Position numbers and translations under genes: made by a program. A model generated the notes under the pieces. The model worked only from the letters and a program-made list of their open reading frames with translations. It made no database searches and was not told where the DNA came from. This document shows positions 36,116-47,258 of a DNA stretch of 64,000 nucleotides, piece after piece. The stretch's first letter is position 1. The number at the start of each line of letters is the position of its first letter. The stretch covers positions 207,111,876 through 207,175,875 of the forward strand of contig NC_084663.1 of the NCBI RefSeq assembly GCF_028389875.1. Direction: 5' to 3'. Origin of the DNA: Rhea pennata. Taxonomy: Eukaryota > Chordata > Aves > Rheiformes > Rheidae.

Positions 36116-36544
36116 TTTATAATTATTTCAAAGGATAGCCTACAACCGCTTGCCAAATTGTATCATGCTGGTGGTATTTGAAAGATTTTCTGATATTATA
36201 ACCCAGCGACACCCAGCTGTCTGTTTTCATCTGAGCGAGAAGGTGAGCACTTGACCTAGACAAGTAATATGCAATTAAAGTCCATCAGCTCAGAGTAGGA
36301 GTGTACTTCTCCACAGAGTAGCTGCTTTCAGCTCCTCGCCTGATTCGATCTCAGGATCACTGTAAGAAACCGGCTAAGAACCAAGTGAAACAGGGAGGAA
36401 AGCATCAGCGAGCAGGGAAGTGGTGGGAATAAGTGGATGAGTGAGCTATGGGAGGTCCATGGTAAGTGGCATGATATCCAGGGTAGTTGCTCGTGGTAGT
36501 ACCCTGTGGAAGGAGTTGTGGGAGCCTTTGGCCTGCTGCATCAG

Positions 36545-36665
36545 CAGTGGCTGAACTAGGATTCAGGAGATGTCAGCTTACTTTCTGGCTCACCTACACA
36601 CTTCTCCGGTGACCTTAGCCAAGTCACTTAACCTTTCTGAGATTCTGTTTACTACCAGAAAATTC
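36545..36665 (+). repeat. MIR-type SINE relic
   Basis: 'aggattcaggagatgtcagc', 'tttctggctc', 'gtgaccttagccaagtcact' and 'taacctttctgagattctgt' match the MIR core in forward orientation (TGTGACCTTGGGCAAGTCAC; TTAACCTCTCTGAGCCTCAG). Confidence 0.7.
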
Positions 36666-36742
36666 TTTGTACTTCGGAAGGATGTTGTTGAGTTGGGAAT
36701 ACGTTAGCAGTACATGCTGCTTGGACAAGTCTGTGTTGGGGA

Positions 36743-36776
36743 GTGTGTGTGTATGTATATGTATGTATATATATGT
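36743..36776 (+). repeat. TG/TA simple repeat
   Basis: gtgtgtgtgtatgtatatgt and on; mixed (TG)n(TATG)n microsatellite in the last NOX4 intron. Confidence 0.85.
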
Positions 36777-37787
36777 AAAGTGAAAGGGAGAGAGACACAT
36801 GAACTTTGAGGTGTTATTTAGCCCTTGTCTGTACTAATTAGACTAAAGAAAACAAACATTTAATAAAACTAACTCTCTGAGTTTAAAATTCAGTAAAACA
36901 AAGATTCTAGATGAAAACTCCTGTACCTTTTTTCCCACTGTGTACAGGGCATGTGGCATCCCAAGACTGTAAGTGCTAGAGAATCTTATTTTCAAGCAAT
37001 TAGCTTTCTCATTATTTCTGCTACTCTGGCCACCAACACAGCACCTTTTGCCTTTAAAAGGAGTACTACCAGGTCAGAAAAGTTTAATAGCTATGTTAAG
37101 AGTGAGCAAAATATGAGTTACAAATATTTGTCGTGGATTGATATGAGAGATGATATAATTAAAGTTAGCATTGTAAGATGGCTGTGCAAGGGCTCTGTTA
37201 CAGTTACCTATGCAACATTATGATGCCTTCTAATGTTTGAGTCCTCAGTTGTGCTGTGTCAGTCAATGTTTCTATTCAGTTGCATAGTATGGATTGCCAC
37301 GCTATTCAGGTTGCTGCCTAATATTAGGCACAAGCACTTGACAATACTTTGTGAAAGATTTTTTTAAAAATGTATTAGCTCCTTTCTCTCACCAAATTCA
37401 TATACTCATAATGCTATTGATTGCCTTTGAGGCAGCTTTAAACTGTAAATTTGATTATCCTCCATGTGCTAAGATATTTTATATTAAATAGTCACTGGAT
37501 AAAATACTGAAACAGTCCTGGAGGCAGGGACCAACCTCCAACCTCCTGGTGGGTGCTGTAAATCATAGTGTTCCCTCTTGTGTGGTCTCTCTTCATCCCA
37601 GTAACTCTTTAAGATTTTTCTGAATAGTGGCACTGTTTCAGTAGGAAGATGAAGAGGTTTCTTATATAATACAGAAGAGACAGCTCCACATCCTCTTTCC
37701 CTGCTCCTTCCTTTCCCTTTTCCTTGTCTTTCAAAAAAGGGAAATGCTGAATATCATGAGCCCTGCTGGTGTGTATATGCCCTGTTC

Positions 37788-37845
37788 TGATCCTGGCTAC
37801 TGCTCTGACCCTTAGATGCTGTGTGACCCTGAGGGTAGCTTAAAG
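37788..37845 (+). repeat. MIR-type SINE fragment
   Basis: 'gatcctggctactgctctga' then 'gatgctgtgtgaccctgagg' resembles the MIR core (CCCGGCTCTGCCACT; GCTGTGTGACCTTGGG). Short, hence modest confidence. Confidence 0.5.
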
Positions 37846-38124
37846 CCTATGTTTAAGGTGACCAGGGAGCCAAGAGCTCTATTTAGTGGAGAGGTGTAAA
37901 ACGTTTGGGTTTATTAATGAACCTAGACTGTTGGTTTTGGATGATGAAGGGTTGTATTCTGTGTTTGGCTTTTTGTAAAGCTCTCCAGTACTGCTGCTGG
38001 AAGAAACATTTCGTGGTAATGTGAAATCAAGAAGGCTAAAGCAGTAAAGTTGTTTTGCTGCTGCCAGGGCTACTGCATGGGTTAATAGGGCTCTGTTTAA
38101 TTAGTGTACCGAAACACCATTAGT

Positions 38125-38195
38125 GACTAGATTCTGATCTCCTGCTGGTGTAAATCATGAGTTACACTAATGAAATCATTACATTGAGACACATT
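38125..38195. repeat. short ancient amniote repeat with palindromic core
   Basis: 'tagattctgatctcctgctg', 'gtgtaaatcatgagttacac' and 'taatgaaatcattacattga' resemble the unit CAGATTCTGATCTCA..GGTGTAAATCAGGAGTAACTCC. Clear as a family member by motif order; formal class unknown. Confidence 0.45.
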
Positions 38196-38514
38196 TTTGA
38201 CAAAGAAGATCATTAATCATAGAACAAATTAGTGTGGAAAGTGGTAATTCTTCATTCCTTGGTGTCTTCAGACCAAGTTGGGGTACCTTTTTATAAGAGC
38301 CAGATAAGTAACAGGGCTCGATGTGGGGATACTTGGAAGAATGTGAGGGTTGCCATAATCCTAACTACATGATCTAGTGAGCTGTTCTGACCTTAAAATT
38401 TATGCGTAGCTGGCATATGTGTAATAAAGTGAGACAATAATCTAATTCTATTTCTCTTAAGAAGTTACTTACTATTTATTTGCAATGTCATAAGCTGCTT
38501 CTCTCTGTTAACAG

Positions 38515-38635
38515 GAAAACCATTGGAGTTTTCTGCTGTGGACCAAGCAAAATCTCTAAGATACTCCATAAACTGAGCAACACCAGCAATTCTTATGGGA
38601 CAAGGTTTGAATATAATAAAGAATCCTTCAGCTGA
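38515..38635 (+). CDS. NOX4: NOX4 terminal coding exon with stop codon
   Basis: Acceptor 'ctgttaacag'. One base completes Arg, then KTIGVFCCGPSKISKILHKL and SNTSNSYGTRFEYNKESFS followed by TGA (38633-38635). GVFCCGP is the conserved C-terminal CGP motif that contacts the nicotinamide side of NADPH. The final FEYNKESF places the terminal aromatic residue near the flavin in NOX enzymes. Human NOX4 has the same length here (39 residues, about 540-578), with the paired Cys equivalent to human 546/547 retained. A few substitutions are seen, such as PSKISKIL for PNSLSKTL. The 3' untranslated region follows. Confidence 0.97.
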
Positions 38636-39130
38636 AAGTCTGTTGTAATAACAAGACTCTCTAGAAGATAAAAGTGCAATTTTTTGTTTGTACAACTTAA
38701 AAGTTCAGCTGTGGTTTAAGCAGACAAAAATGTACCAAAGAATAGCACAGTTTTTCTTATTTATGATTATTTAAGTCTATGGAAAATGATGGGTGCAGCA
38801 GTATACCAACAAATAGTAATGGCTTATATTCAAAGCTAAATATGTTCACACAATATTTGTGGCAGTGGTGATTCTTTGGAAATGTTTCTGTTAATTAAAA
38901 GAATACAAAAGCTAGGGAGAGACACAGTTTCTTTAAAGCTGATGGAAGAATGATCTATGCAACATTTGAACTTCTTCCATTTCAATCTTCTGAAATTGGA
39001 TCAGTCAGCTAAACCTGAGATTAGTCTGAATGAGAAACATAGTGCATTACAAAGACCCTGTGTTTTTGTTGGTGTACGAATCATATCGCTTTTGGATGAA
39101 GACACTCCTTATTAAAGATTTTAAGCATTG
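38636..39130 (+). other. NOX4: probable NOX4 3' untranslated region
   Basis: AT-rich sequence straight after the TGA without repeats. A polyadenylation hexamer ATTAAA lies at 39111-39116, and a later AATAAA at 39397-39402 is an alternative. The true end cannot be decided from sequence alone. Confidence 0.5.
39111..39116 (+). terminator. candidate NOX4 polyadenylation signal ATTAAA
   Basis: ATTAAA about 480 bases past the stop codon, followed by a GCA cleavage candidate near 39126-39128 and a GT-rich stretch (tcctgtgtgtaa) some 30 bases on. Spacing fits a cleavage site. Another ATTAAA lies at 38894-38899. Confidence 0.35.
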
Positions 39131-39396
39131 CAGAATTGGGATCCTGTGTGTAAAATATACAATGTTATTCTCTCTAGTCTACTTCCATAATAGGTGTTAA
39201 TACTCCTATCTTGAATGGCAGAGAGGTGGAAAATTGTGAAAAGATGTTAATTAGCGTATTAAAAAAGCGAACACAACCATGTAGCACCTCTGGGCCAGAT
39301 TCAGCCATGAAGTAAATCACAGCCTTTTGGCAAGCAAACAGCTGTACACAGAGAACTTTGCATCTTGCATTGATTCATCATTCAGTGACTTTGCAA

Positions 39397-39402
39397 AATA
39401 AA
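39397..39402 (+). terminator. alternative polyadenylation signal AATAAA
   Basis: First canonical AATAAA after the NOX4 stop codon, about 760 bases downstream. Only a candidate; hexamers of this kind are common in AT-rich DNA. Confidence 0.25.
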
Positions 39403-39619
39403 TGTGATTTATGCAGCCAGAAGGATGGAGCACAAAAAGTGATTAGTAGGAGGAGGCAAGATATGATGTTTTTGCTATACCACACAACAGCATGGGAATT
39501 ATACTCTCTTTGCACTTACATGCATGGAACTTCCAAAACTTTGTGACTGGACTACTTAAATGCTCTTCTTGATTAATTTACAATGCTGCAGGTTGACCAG
39601 AGTGTCTTCTGCTGACTGA

Positions 39620-39690
39620 TTCCTTAGCTACCTTCACTGGAGTCACACCTGTTTACACTGATGTCCCTTAAATCCAGATCACGCCAAACA
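39620..39690. repeat. short ancient amniote repeat with palindromic core
   Basis: 'cactggagtcacacctgttt', 'acactgatgtccct' and 'aaatccagatcac' resemble the GGAGTTACACCTGTTTACACTGG-type unit. Low conservation. Confidence 0.35.
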
Positions 39691-40012
39691 GGCCATTTCC
39701 ATCACCATCTATAACAGGTTAGGAACAAAGCCTTCATTACTGTGGTTCTTTGCATCACATATGCCATTAGACACTTTGCTGGATCTGCAGTATGGTTTCA
39801 ATATGTCAGACGATCTCAAACATCCAGATTTAAGATTTCCTTCCTTCCTCCACCCCAAAACTGTTTTCTAGTCTGCTCATAGTTTCCACGAAGGGCGAGA
39901 GGTGGAATTGGATGCTTAAAAACCTTTTGGTCCTGAGGAGCAGCATTTTTTCCTCAATCTAACAGCCTATTTTTTTTTATTTCATCTTTACCACCTTGAT
40001 TTTCTCCCCCCT

Positions 40013-40014
<2 letters not shown>

Positions 40015-40055
<41 letters not shown>
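40015..40055 (+). repeat. poly(T) tract, 41 bases
   Basis: The longest homopolymer in the window. It lies 35 bases before a palindromic-core relic at 40090-40172. A-tail of a minus-strand retroposon is possible, but no body is recognised. Confidence 0.9.
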
Positions 40056-40058
<3 letters not shown>

Positions 40059-40089
40059 CTGAGAAGAGGACACTTAAGCTGGAATTAGA

Positions 40090-40172
40090 CCCCAGGTGGC
40101 ATAAATAGGCATCATTCTAGTGCATCTTAACAGAGCAACATTACTTTGCACTTGCTGAAAACCTGGCTCTTA
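40090..40172. repeat. short ancient amniote repeat with palindromic core
   Basis: 'gtggcataaataggcatcat', 'gagcaacattactttgcact' and 'tgctgaaaacctggctc' follow the unit GGTGTAAATTGGCATAGCTC..AATTTACACCAGCTGAGGATCTGGCCC. Among the better copies of this family here. Confidence 0.45.
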
Positions 40173-41419
40173 ATCTTCAGCAGAAGCTTAGGAGCAGTAC
40201 CCTATAGTGCATGCAGCATACACAGAGGGCTCAGCTCCTCTCACACCTATGGTTCACCTGTACTTTAACACAGTGGATTTGATTCAGTTTACATCTTTCC
40301 AGTTAACACCTTTTTTATTTCTCATCGCCAAGACTTTAATTTTCAGCTTGCAACATCGGCTCTGTTAAGGGATCTACATGTACCAGTGTTCAAAGGAAAG
40401 TATTTTTCTAGTGTGTGGTTTATTGGCAGGTTGTATGTGCAACTAGTGAAAATGAGTTTGGTCTTTGCCTTGGCAGCTTCTGCTCAGGAGCTGGTCCAAG
40501 TTGAATAGCAGGGAGGAAGTGCTTCAGCAAGGCCACATGGGGGAATGTTCCTTAGTGCCTGGACTTTGCACTAAAGCTCTTGTCTCTGGCTCTGTTCAGC
40601 TGGGAATTCACAGGGGAAAGGAAGGGATGGCCGTGTTCCTGTCGACTAGAATTCTCACAGTAGCTTTGAGGAGTTAGAAGGCAAAATGTCATAGAAACGC
40701 GGTGTGAGATGGGAGCCTACATGGTAGCTACTTTTGTTTTTTCTTTTTTGATGGTAGAAGAATCATTATATTCACACTGAATCTTCTTCATCTGCCACTG
40801 TAAAACTGGAGCATGCAGAAGAGGATTAGTCTCTTTTTAATCATTAGTACTTGTTTCTACTATTGCCTGCATGGGTTTTGTAGTAAATATAATGCTGATG
40901 GCAAAATGCATAGATATGAGATATTGCCCATATTGTAAGCTTTCTTGTTTTTTTGCAGTTAGCTTAAAACATGATTAAAATCAAGACTGCATCTATTAAC
41001 TACAATGACACAGTGATCATTTTCCTATTGTTTTAGGATCTAGTATCTAAGGATTTTTAAATACAGCTCAGAGTCCTCTAATCACAACGTTGTTTGCAGT
41101 TTCACATCTCTCTGACACATATAGGTTTCATTACCATATGATGAGCAGCTAGTCTTGTTCTTAGCTCTGCGCTAAAACATTATATTTTCTGGCTCAGCTC
41201 ATATATAGGTAGTGCTTTATATTTAATAATAGTAACAGCAATAATAATAATAATATGCTTTTATTCTGAATTCTGACATTATATGTAGGAATGCTAAATG
41301 CTGGTTATTACATGAGGTAATACTGGCAGAGCAAGATGCAAGCAGAGCCACTGTCTCCTATTTCTGCCTCTGTCCTGTACCAACCTCAGCTGACCATCTT
41401 GTAAAATATTGGCTTAGGA

Positions 41420-41475
41420 CTGTCTACCTCTCTGGAGTGTTGTGAGGCTTAATTAATGTTTTCTGAATCACTTTG
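41420..41475 (+). repeat. L3/MIR-type tail fragment
   Basis: 'tacctctctggagtgttgtg' then 'aggcttaattaatgttttct' matches the tail CTCACAGGGGTGTTGTGAGG and ATTAATTCATTAATGTTTGT. Non-coding. Confidence 0.6.
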
Positions 41476-44400
41476 GTGCATCTGCAAAGAAAAGGTCTGT
41501 ATAATTGCTATGCAAGTTTATTTGTGTTTTATTTTTTTGTAAAGCTTTGTTTGCCTGAACCTTTCTGTTGCTCTTATGAGTAATTGCTAGACCATGTGAG
41601 TGTGAATTGGTGGAAAGGCTAAAAGCTTGAATTGTTTTTTTCCTTTTGCTTGATCTATACTTTTTATAAGAGCAAAAAAAATTAAGGGTTAGTGACTGGG
41701 ACTTGACTTCAGGAGTGGCAAATATTATTGATAAACATAGCCTTTCTAGAGGCTGATTGCCCTTGGCACTTCTAAGTGTGTAACAAGCAGAGCCCCCTAT
41801 GTGCATCTCTGTAGCATTTTTATTTGTAGGCCAAGCATACATGAAAATAAAACTCAGTGCCAGGCAAGGAAGCAAAGGCTGACAGCATTTAATTCCACAT
41901 TTACAGATCAACCAGATTTACGTAACTGAAAGTCTCTTTATGCTTTAACCCGAGTCCTGTAAGTGGGTCTGTCATAAGCTTCCTGCTGGCAGGAGGAGGA
42001 TCTCACCGTGTATTATGCTACTTCTTGTTCAGAAAACTACAGACCCTTCAGCATTTTCTCAGCAGGATCTTTGTGTCTTATGCATCATAAATGTTCCAGG
42101 ACTTTTATTTAAAACTGGAGTGATTTCTTGCCATGATTGAAAACAAACGTTTTTCTCTGAATGAGAGTCCAACCCTCTCATAAAGTGCTCTGAGACTCAA
42201 GGCTTTACATGGCTAACAATTGGGTTAATCAGATTTACCCAGAAATCCTGTTTCTCTAGCACTGTGATCATTTACGTGAGTAAATGTTCAGCGAGTGTGG
42301 GAAGGCCCGACAAGGAATGACCTTCAGCTCTGAGGTCTCCAGGCCTGTCCATTCCCCTCTTTACGATCATTCCAGTCCTGGCCGTGGAGCAGCGCTTCCC
42401 CTGTTACGATCAAATTCAGCATATGCCACTGATGGCACCTAAGGTCTGCCGTGGTCAGAGGGTTGAGAGATCACTAATATAACCCCGAATCTGGGATGGG
42501 GAGAGGAACAGACCCTTGTGTACCCCAGCAACTCAGTGCTGGTTGATCACACTGGTGATCTTAGTGCACTGGTAGAAAGGTTAAGCCAAACTTGCCTTTC
42601 TGCAAACTGCTGATTGTTTTGCCATAACAGACTAGAAAAAACTGCTGTGAAGAAAAGGAGATAAACCTTCTTTATGTTTGAAGACTGCTGCCCACACGAG
42701 CTGATGTGAAGATGTGTATGAAAACACCATGCACATTTATTTTCTACTAGAAATGTGGTACCTGCACACTGCATCCCTATGGTGGGCTTACTACCCCTGG
42801 ACTGAATTCCCATAATTTTTATTCGTTGCAGATCTTCACTTATCTTCTAAGGAAATGTGCCTTGCAAGGGACAGAAGATCTGTGCTTAGGTGCAAGGATA
42901 TACACTGTTGGATATATGTACAGAGCAACCTGTGAGCAAACTTTACAGCCAGTGCAAATGTGCAGAATTATCCTTCTGGTTTCTAATGCTACTAGCACAT
43001 AAGCAAGAAAGCACTTTGGAGCTGGCTGAGAAGGGGTGGATAACACGAGTGGCAAACAGACCACTTTAGGAACAGTAATTCAGCTGTAAAAGCCTAATAG
43101 ATCAGAGAAGTAATGGTTTGGTAAGAGATTTGTTTTTAGAACAGCAGCCTAAGAGAAAAGCCTCTGCTCAACACTAACACACTGGGTTATCATTTCAAAC
43201 TACAAGACAGTACTTAAAGAAGCTGGCAGGAGGCACACTAGTCATTGCCCGTAGCGGCCCAAGTTCCTTCAACAGAAGCAAAGACATAGTTATTAAAATG
43301 CAAGGTTTACTTCTTTAAAAAATAAAAGAGCTTCTAGGGAGATTAATTTTCACTTCAGCCAGGCAATCATTTCATAAACATGCCAGTGTGATTTAAGACA
43401 AGCTGGATCTGTTCCTCTTTGGATTATGCATCTGATTTATCTGCAAATTTCCTACCCCTCACAAATAAAACCAAATTTTACTCTTTTAACAAAGAGGATT
43501 TACCAACAATGTTTAACCAAAATGCCACTGGCATCCATGCTGAACTGATATGTTCTGTAATGAATGTTACATTTATCAAGGAGATATAGAATAGAGCTGA
43601 GGACTCAGCTTTAAATGTTTTGGGGTTTTGAGTTGTTGCTGATGATGATGTATTTAAGGCCACTATGCTGTTTCACTAGTGAGGCACATGTAGCTGAAAT
43701 GAGACTCTTCATTCCCATTATGAGCTTTCTGCTGTACTAAGCAGAGTAAATCCCAGAAGCTCTGGTATCTCCTTCATAGGCACTGTAGATTAATTAGTCA
43801 ATGTTATTTAAGGCTGAACCCTGAGTCTTCTGCTAGACTGACTTGTATAATAAATGCTCTTATGCAAAGGTTTTGATCAGCTAATGCTTTCTTCAAGGGC
43901 TGGATAAGCATTTGTAAAGATTTATTATTTAACTAAGCATATCACCCACCTTAAAACAGGGATAGGGTCTGTTACTGTATGGAGGGAAGCTGAGTAGCAG
44001 TGCCCCAAGGTGCTGTGTGTTTCCTGGAGCTTCTGAGCATCTTCAGCTCCCCAAACTTGCAGTGGATGCACTCAAGGTTTGCAATACCTAAACCATTATG
44101 TTCTCCTAGGGAATCATATTTTTAAGAGATAATATTCAGAGCTGTACTAGCAGCAGTGGATCCATCCTGTTATTATGGAGATACAGCAGGAGAGTTCAAG
44201 AAAGCAACCCATCCCAACTGTAGATTGCCTGTTAACAGACTCCTTGGATTTCTGAGGATATCAGACCTTGAGGAAAACACCAGCAAATACTTTAAGTGCT
44301 GTCCCTGTTTTTTTCTGGCAAAATCTACCTGTCCCCAAATCTATGTATTCATCCTACTCTTACACAAAGAGGAGAAAGAGATGAGCAGCTCCTAAAGCTT

Positions 44401-47223
44401 CAGGTAAACTGTACTGTCAACTGAGGAGAAAACCAGGGAAGATGGGAGAGAACAATAAATTTAACTAGTCGAACAAGATGAAATATTTAGAACCTGGGAG
44501 CAAAGATGAAGGAGGAAGACATTCTTTCTGGCCCCAAAACTCTAGAAAATTAAAGCACCATTGTCAGGATGTGGATACAAAGTCTCCCTGGGGGGATGAG
44601 AACCAATTTATGCAGAGAACAGGCCTTTCAATGCACAAATCTGAGCTAAAGCACAGAAATAAAAAAAAGTTTATTTAATAGACACTTTGGATATAAGTCA
44701 TTTATTTGGAATAAATCTGCCATTGACTGTTCCTAGTTTCACTGTTTTAAAATATCTATTTCATTTGTTTTGGGGATGTCTTTACCTGTTAACTCATTTT
44801 GTACCAAAATATTCAAGTATATACTTCTCTATGCTAACTGTAAGTAGATTCAACAATTCAGTAAATAAATCGTGTGTTCATTGCTGCTGACCCTAGGTAA
44901 GGACAGCCTTGAAGATGAGTGTTACATAAATGTCTAGGGTACATAGCAACACTGCGAAGAGAGAGGCTGCTGCATTGCTTTTGGTAGACCAGTCACACAT
45001 TAAAATTCTGTCATTGCAAGGGCATGTTGCTCATCTTGTACTCTACAACCTGGGGGAAGAAATCTGGATGAGAGGTGGGGGAGGAAAAGTGAGAACTTCC
45101 TCCTTGTGCTGTAGCAAACAATATATTTTTACATTTACAGCAGGGCATTTCTTTCTATTTCAAAATAGCATGTCATTTCTTTTTCAGTGATGACAAATTC
45201 TCTCCTGGTGCTGAATAGTGGTGTTTGCATGTTAGAAATGTAGCGCAGTGGTAACGAGTTGCTTCTGAACTGAATAAATAAGACCTCTGAGCCTTTTCTG
45301 AGAGAAATGCAAAATATCAGAGAGCATACAGAGTGGACTGTGTCCTGAGCTGCACTCAGTGCAGTCTAGTTAGGAATGCTGCACAGGAAGCTCTGCAAGC
45401 TGCTGGGAAGAGGCAAGGTTTAGGGCAAAGAGAAAAACAACTGTTTTAAGGAGAAACACAGCAGCAATACATGATCTGCAGGCAGAAACAAGCCATGTCA
45501 TTACATTTCTCATCTTGTCTTTGGACAATGCTGAGTCAGAGAGTATCCTGAAAGGACACTTTGGCATCGGGGAAAGTTGAGGGCTCTCAGACTAAGTCTG
45601 CAATGCAAAATGAAAGCAGATTTAAACACAGCTGGTCAGTCACCTGTGTGCAATTTCCAATTTGGTGCTCAGATTGAATCACCCTGTTGTACCTGAGGGT
45701 GAGTTGTGTGACAGCAAGTGGGTCTGACTCTCCGGTCAGTCTCAGCTGTGTCTGTAAGACTATGGACATTCCCTTTGTTTTTCTGTGGCTTTGTAGAAAC
45801 AAGTTCTTCAGAGAAAGTGGAGCAGAGTATATTATTGTACTTCATTAGGTGAGATGCTTGAATGCATGTAGTATCCCATTAAGTGCAACACACAGAACGG
45901 ATAAGGATAGTGAGTGCCAAGTTCCACTGGCAAATGAATATACTCTGCCTATATTTGCAGTATTGTCACAAGGAATAAACGGCAAAACCTATGCTGAGAA
46001 GTTTTGCATAGGAGAAGAACAAGTGTTGCATTTTTCCTTTATTATGTCAGAACACTTTGAATTAACTGTTAAAAAATAATTTCTAAGAATGTGAAGTGTC
46101 ACCCAAGGCATTATTCTTTTTGGTTGCCTAACCATTTGTTCAATCTATATTTTTGGGGGAAAAAAATTAACGTAATGCCCCCAAGCAGGACTTTAAAAAT
46201 GTGGCTGAGACTGGCAAAGATTCTCCACCTGTCAGTGAAGAGTCATTTTCTGTTGGAGCTGGGTGCATTGGTGCTGGATGCAAAGATGCTTTCATTAATC
46301 TCAGTCTTATCTACTCACCCTCCAAGGAAGAATAGAGGGAACTGAGCTTTTAACTCTATCTGTTCCTCTCTGCGTACCTCTGGTCTTCATCTGGAAACGT
46401 GCTTTGGCATCTAGATCACTGGAAAATACATGCCTTGTTAACAAAACCTGTGCATTTGGAGGTGGCATGGAAGGAAAACAGCCTCATCTGTGTGTCACGT
46501 TACCCTTTTCTGCTCTCAATCCTTGCCCTCAATAGCACGTGTTACATCAAGAGGCTTCTCCCACCTTCCTCTTCCTTTGACTCAGGAAAATGCCACTTCT
46601 GGAAATGCAGAAATACTCCCTTTTAGTCATAGCATACACCAACTTTCATGCTGCTTCTAATATACCTGGTCCAGTGACGGTTTCCAAGTCTCTTTGATCA
46701 TCTTTAGGCAAGTCATGGACTGTTGGATCCAGGCCCAGGTGGTGCTTTTTAGAATGGGAGGAGGAGCCCTGCCACAAGGACAACTGTGTGTGAAATGTGG
46801 AAGACTCACGATATCAAAGATTATGTCACCTTCTGCATGAGAATGAGGGATCCAGTTTTGTGAAACTCAGATCCTTTGTGGTCACCAAAATTAAGTCATG
46901 TTTCTACTCTCACGCTTGGCTATTTCAGGACAGCTCGCAGTGATAGAAAGGGTTACTTATTTCAATTAAATTCTCTATTTCCATGCAGCCCCTTGTTTAT
47001 CAACTGCATATAAATTCCTCTTTCACTGATTAAATATTTCTTCGCTTGGTTTCTTTGCTTCGGGGATCCTGAGAGCTCATTGTTTATAAAAAGAAAGAAG
47101 GATGGTGCTGTTAAGCAGACAGCTCCCAACACATATGTTCTGCTCTGCATCTTTGCAAAGGAGGCATTGGTGCTGCTGTGATTGTAGAAGGGCAGAGTTT
47201 TCACTGAGACTCAGATGCAACCA

Positions 47224-47258
47224 AGAGGCTCTTCCAGCACTCGTGTGCTGGAAGCTCT
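47224..47258. repeat. 10-base perfect inverted repeat with 4-base loop
   Basis: Arms CTTCCAGCAC and GTGCTGGAAG around TCGT, at 47231-47254. Outside a three-base bulge the pairing resumes with AGAG/CTCT. Stable as a short RNA or DNA hairpin, but shorter than a usual microRNA precursor. Intergenic. Confidence 0.85.

Larger units (their letters stand above)
33328..38514 (+). other. NOX4: NOX4 last intron, 5.2 kb
   Basis: gtaagt to ctgttaacag. Contains an isolated CR1 tail (34144-34202), a poly(A)/GAAAA tract (35210-35282), three MIR/L3-type relics (35940-36115, 36545-36665, 37788-37845), a TG/TA repeat (36743-36776), a palindromic-core relic (38125-38195) and a possible cryptic exon (36207-36242). 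The rest shows nothing identifiable. Confidence 0.85.

Noticed and set aside
41468..41911. 147-codon minus-strand open frame in the intergenic interval
   Set aside because: No motif, irregular composition, and about the length expected for the longest chance frame in AT-rich DNA of this size. It overlaps an L3/MIR tail at one end.
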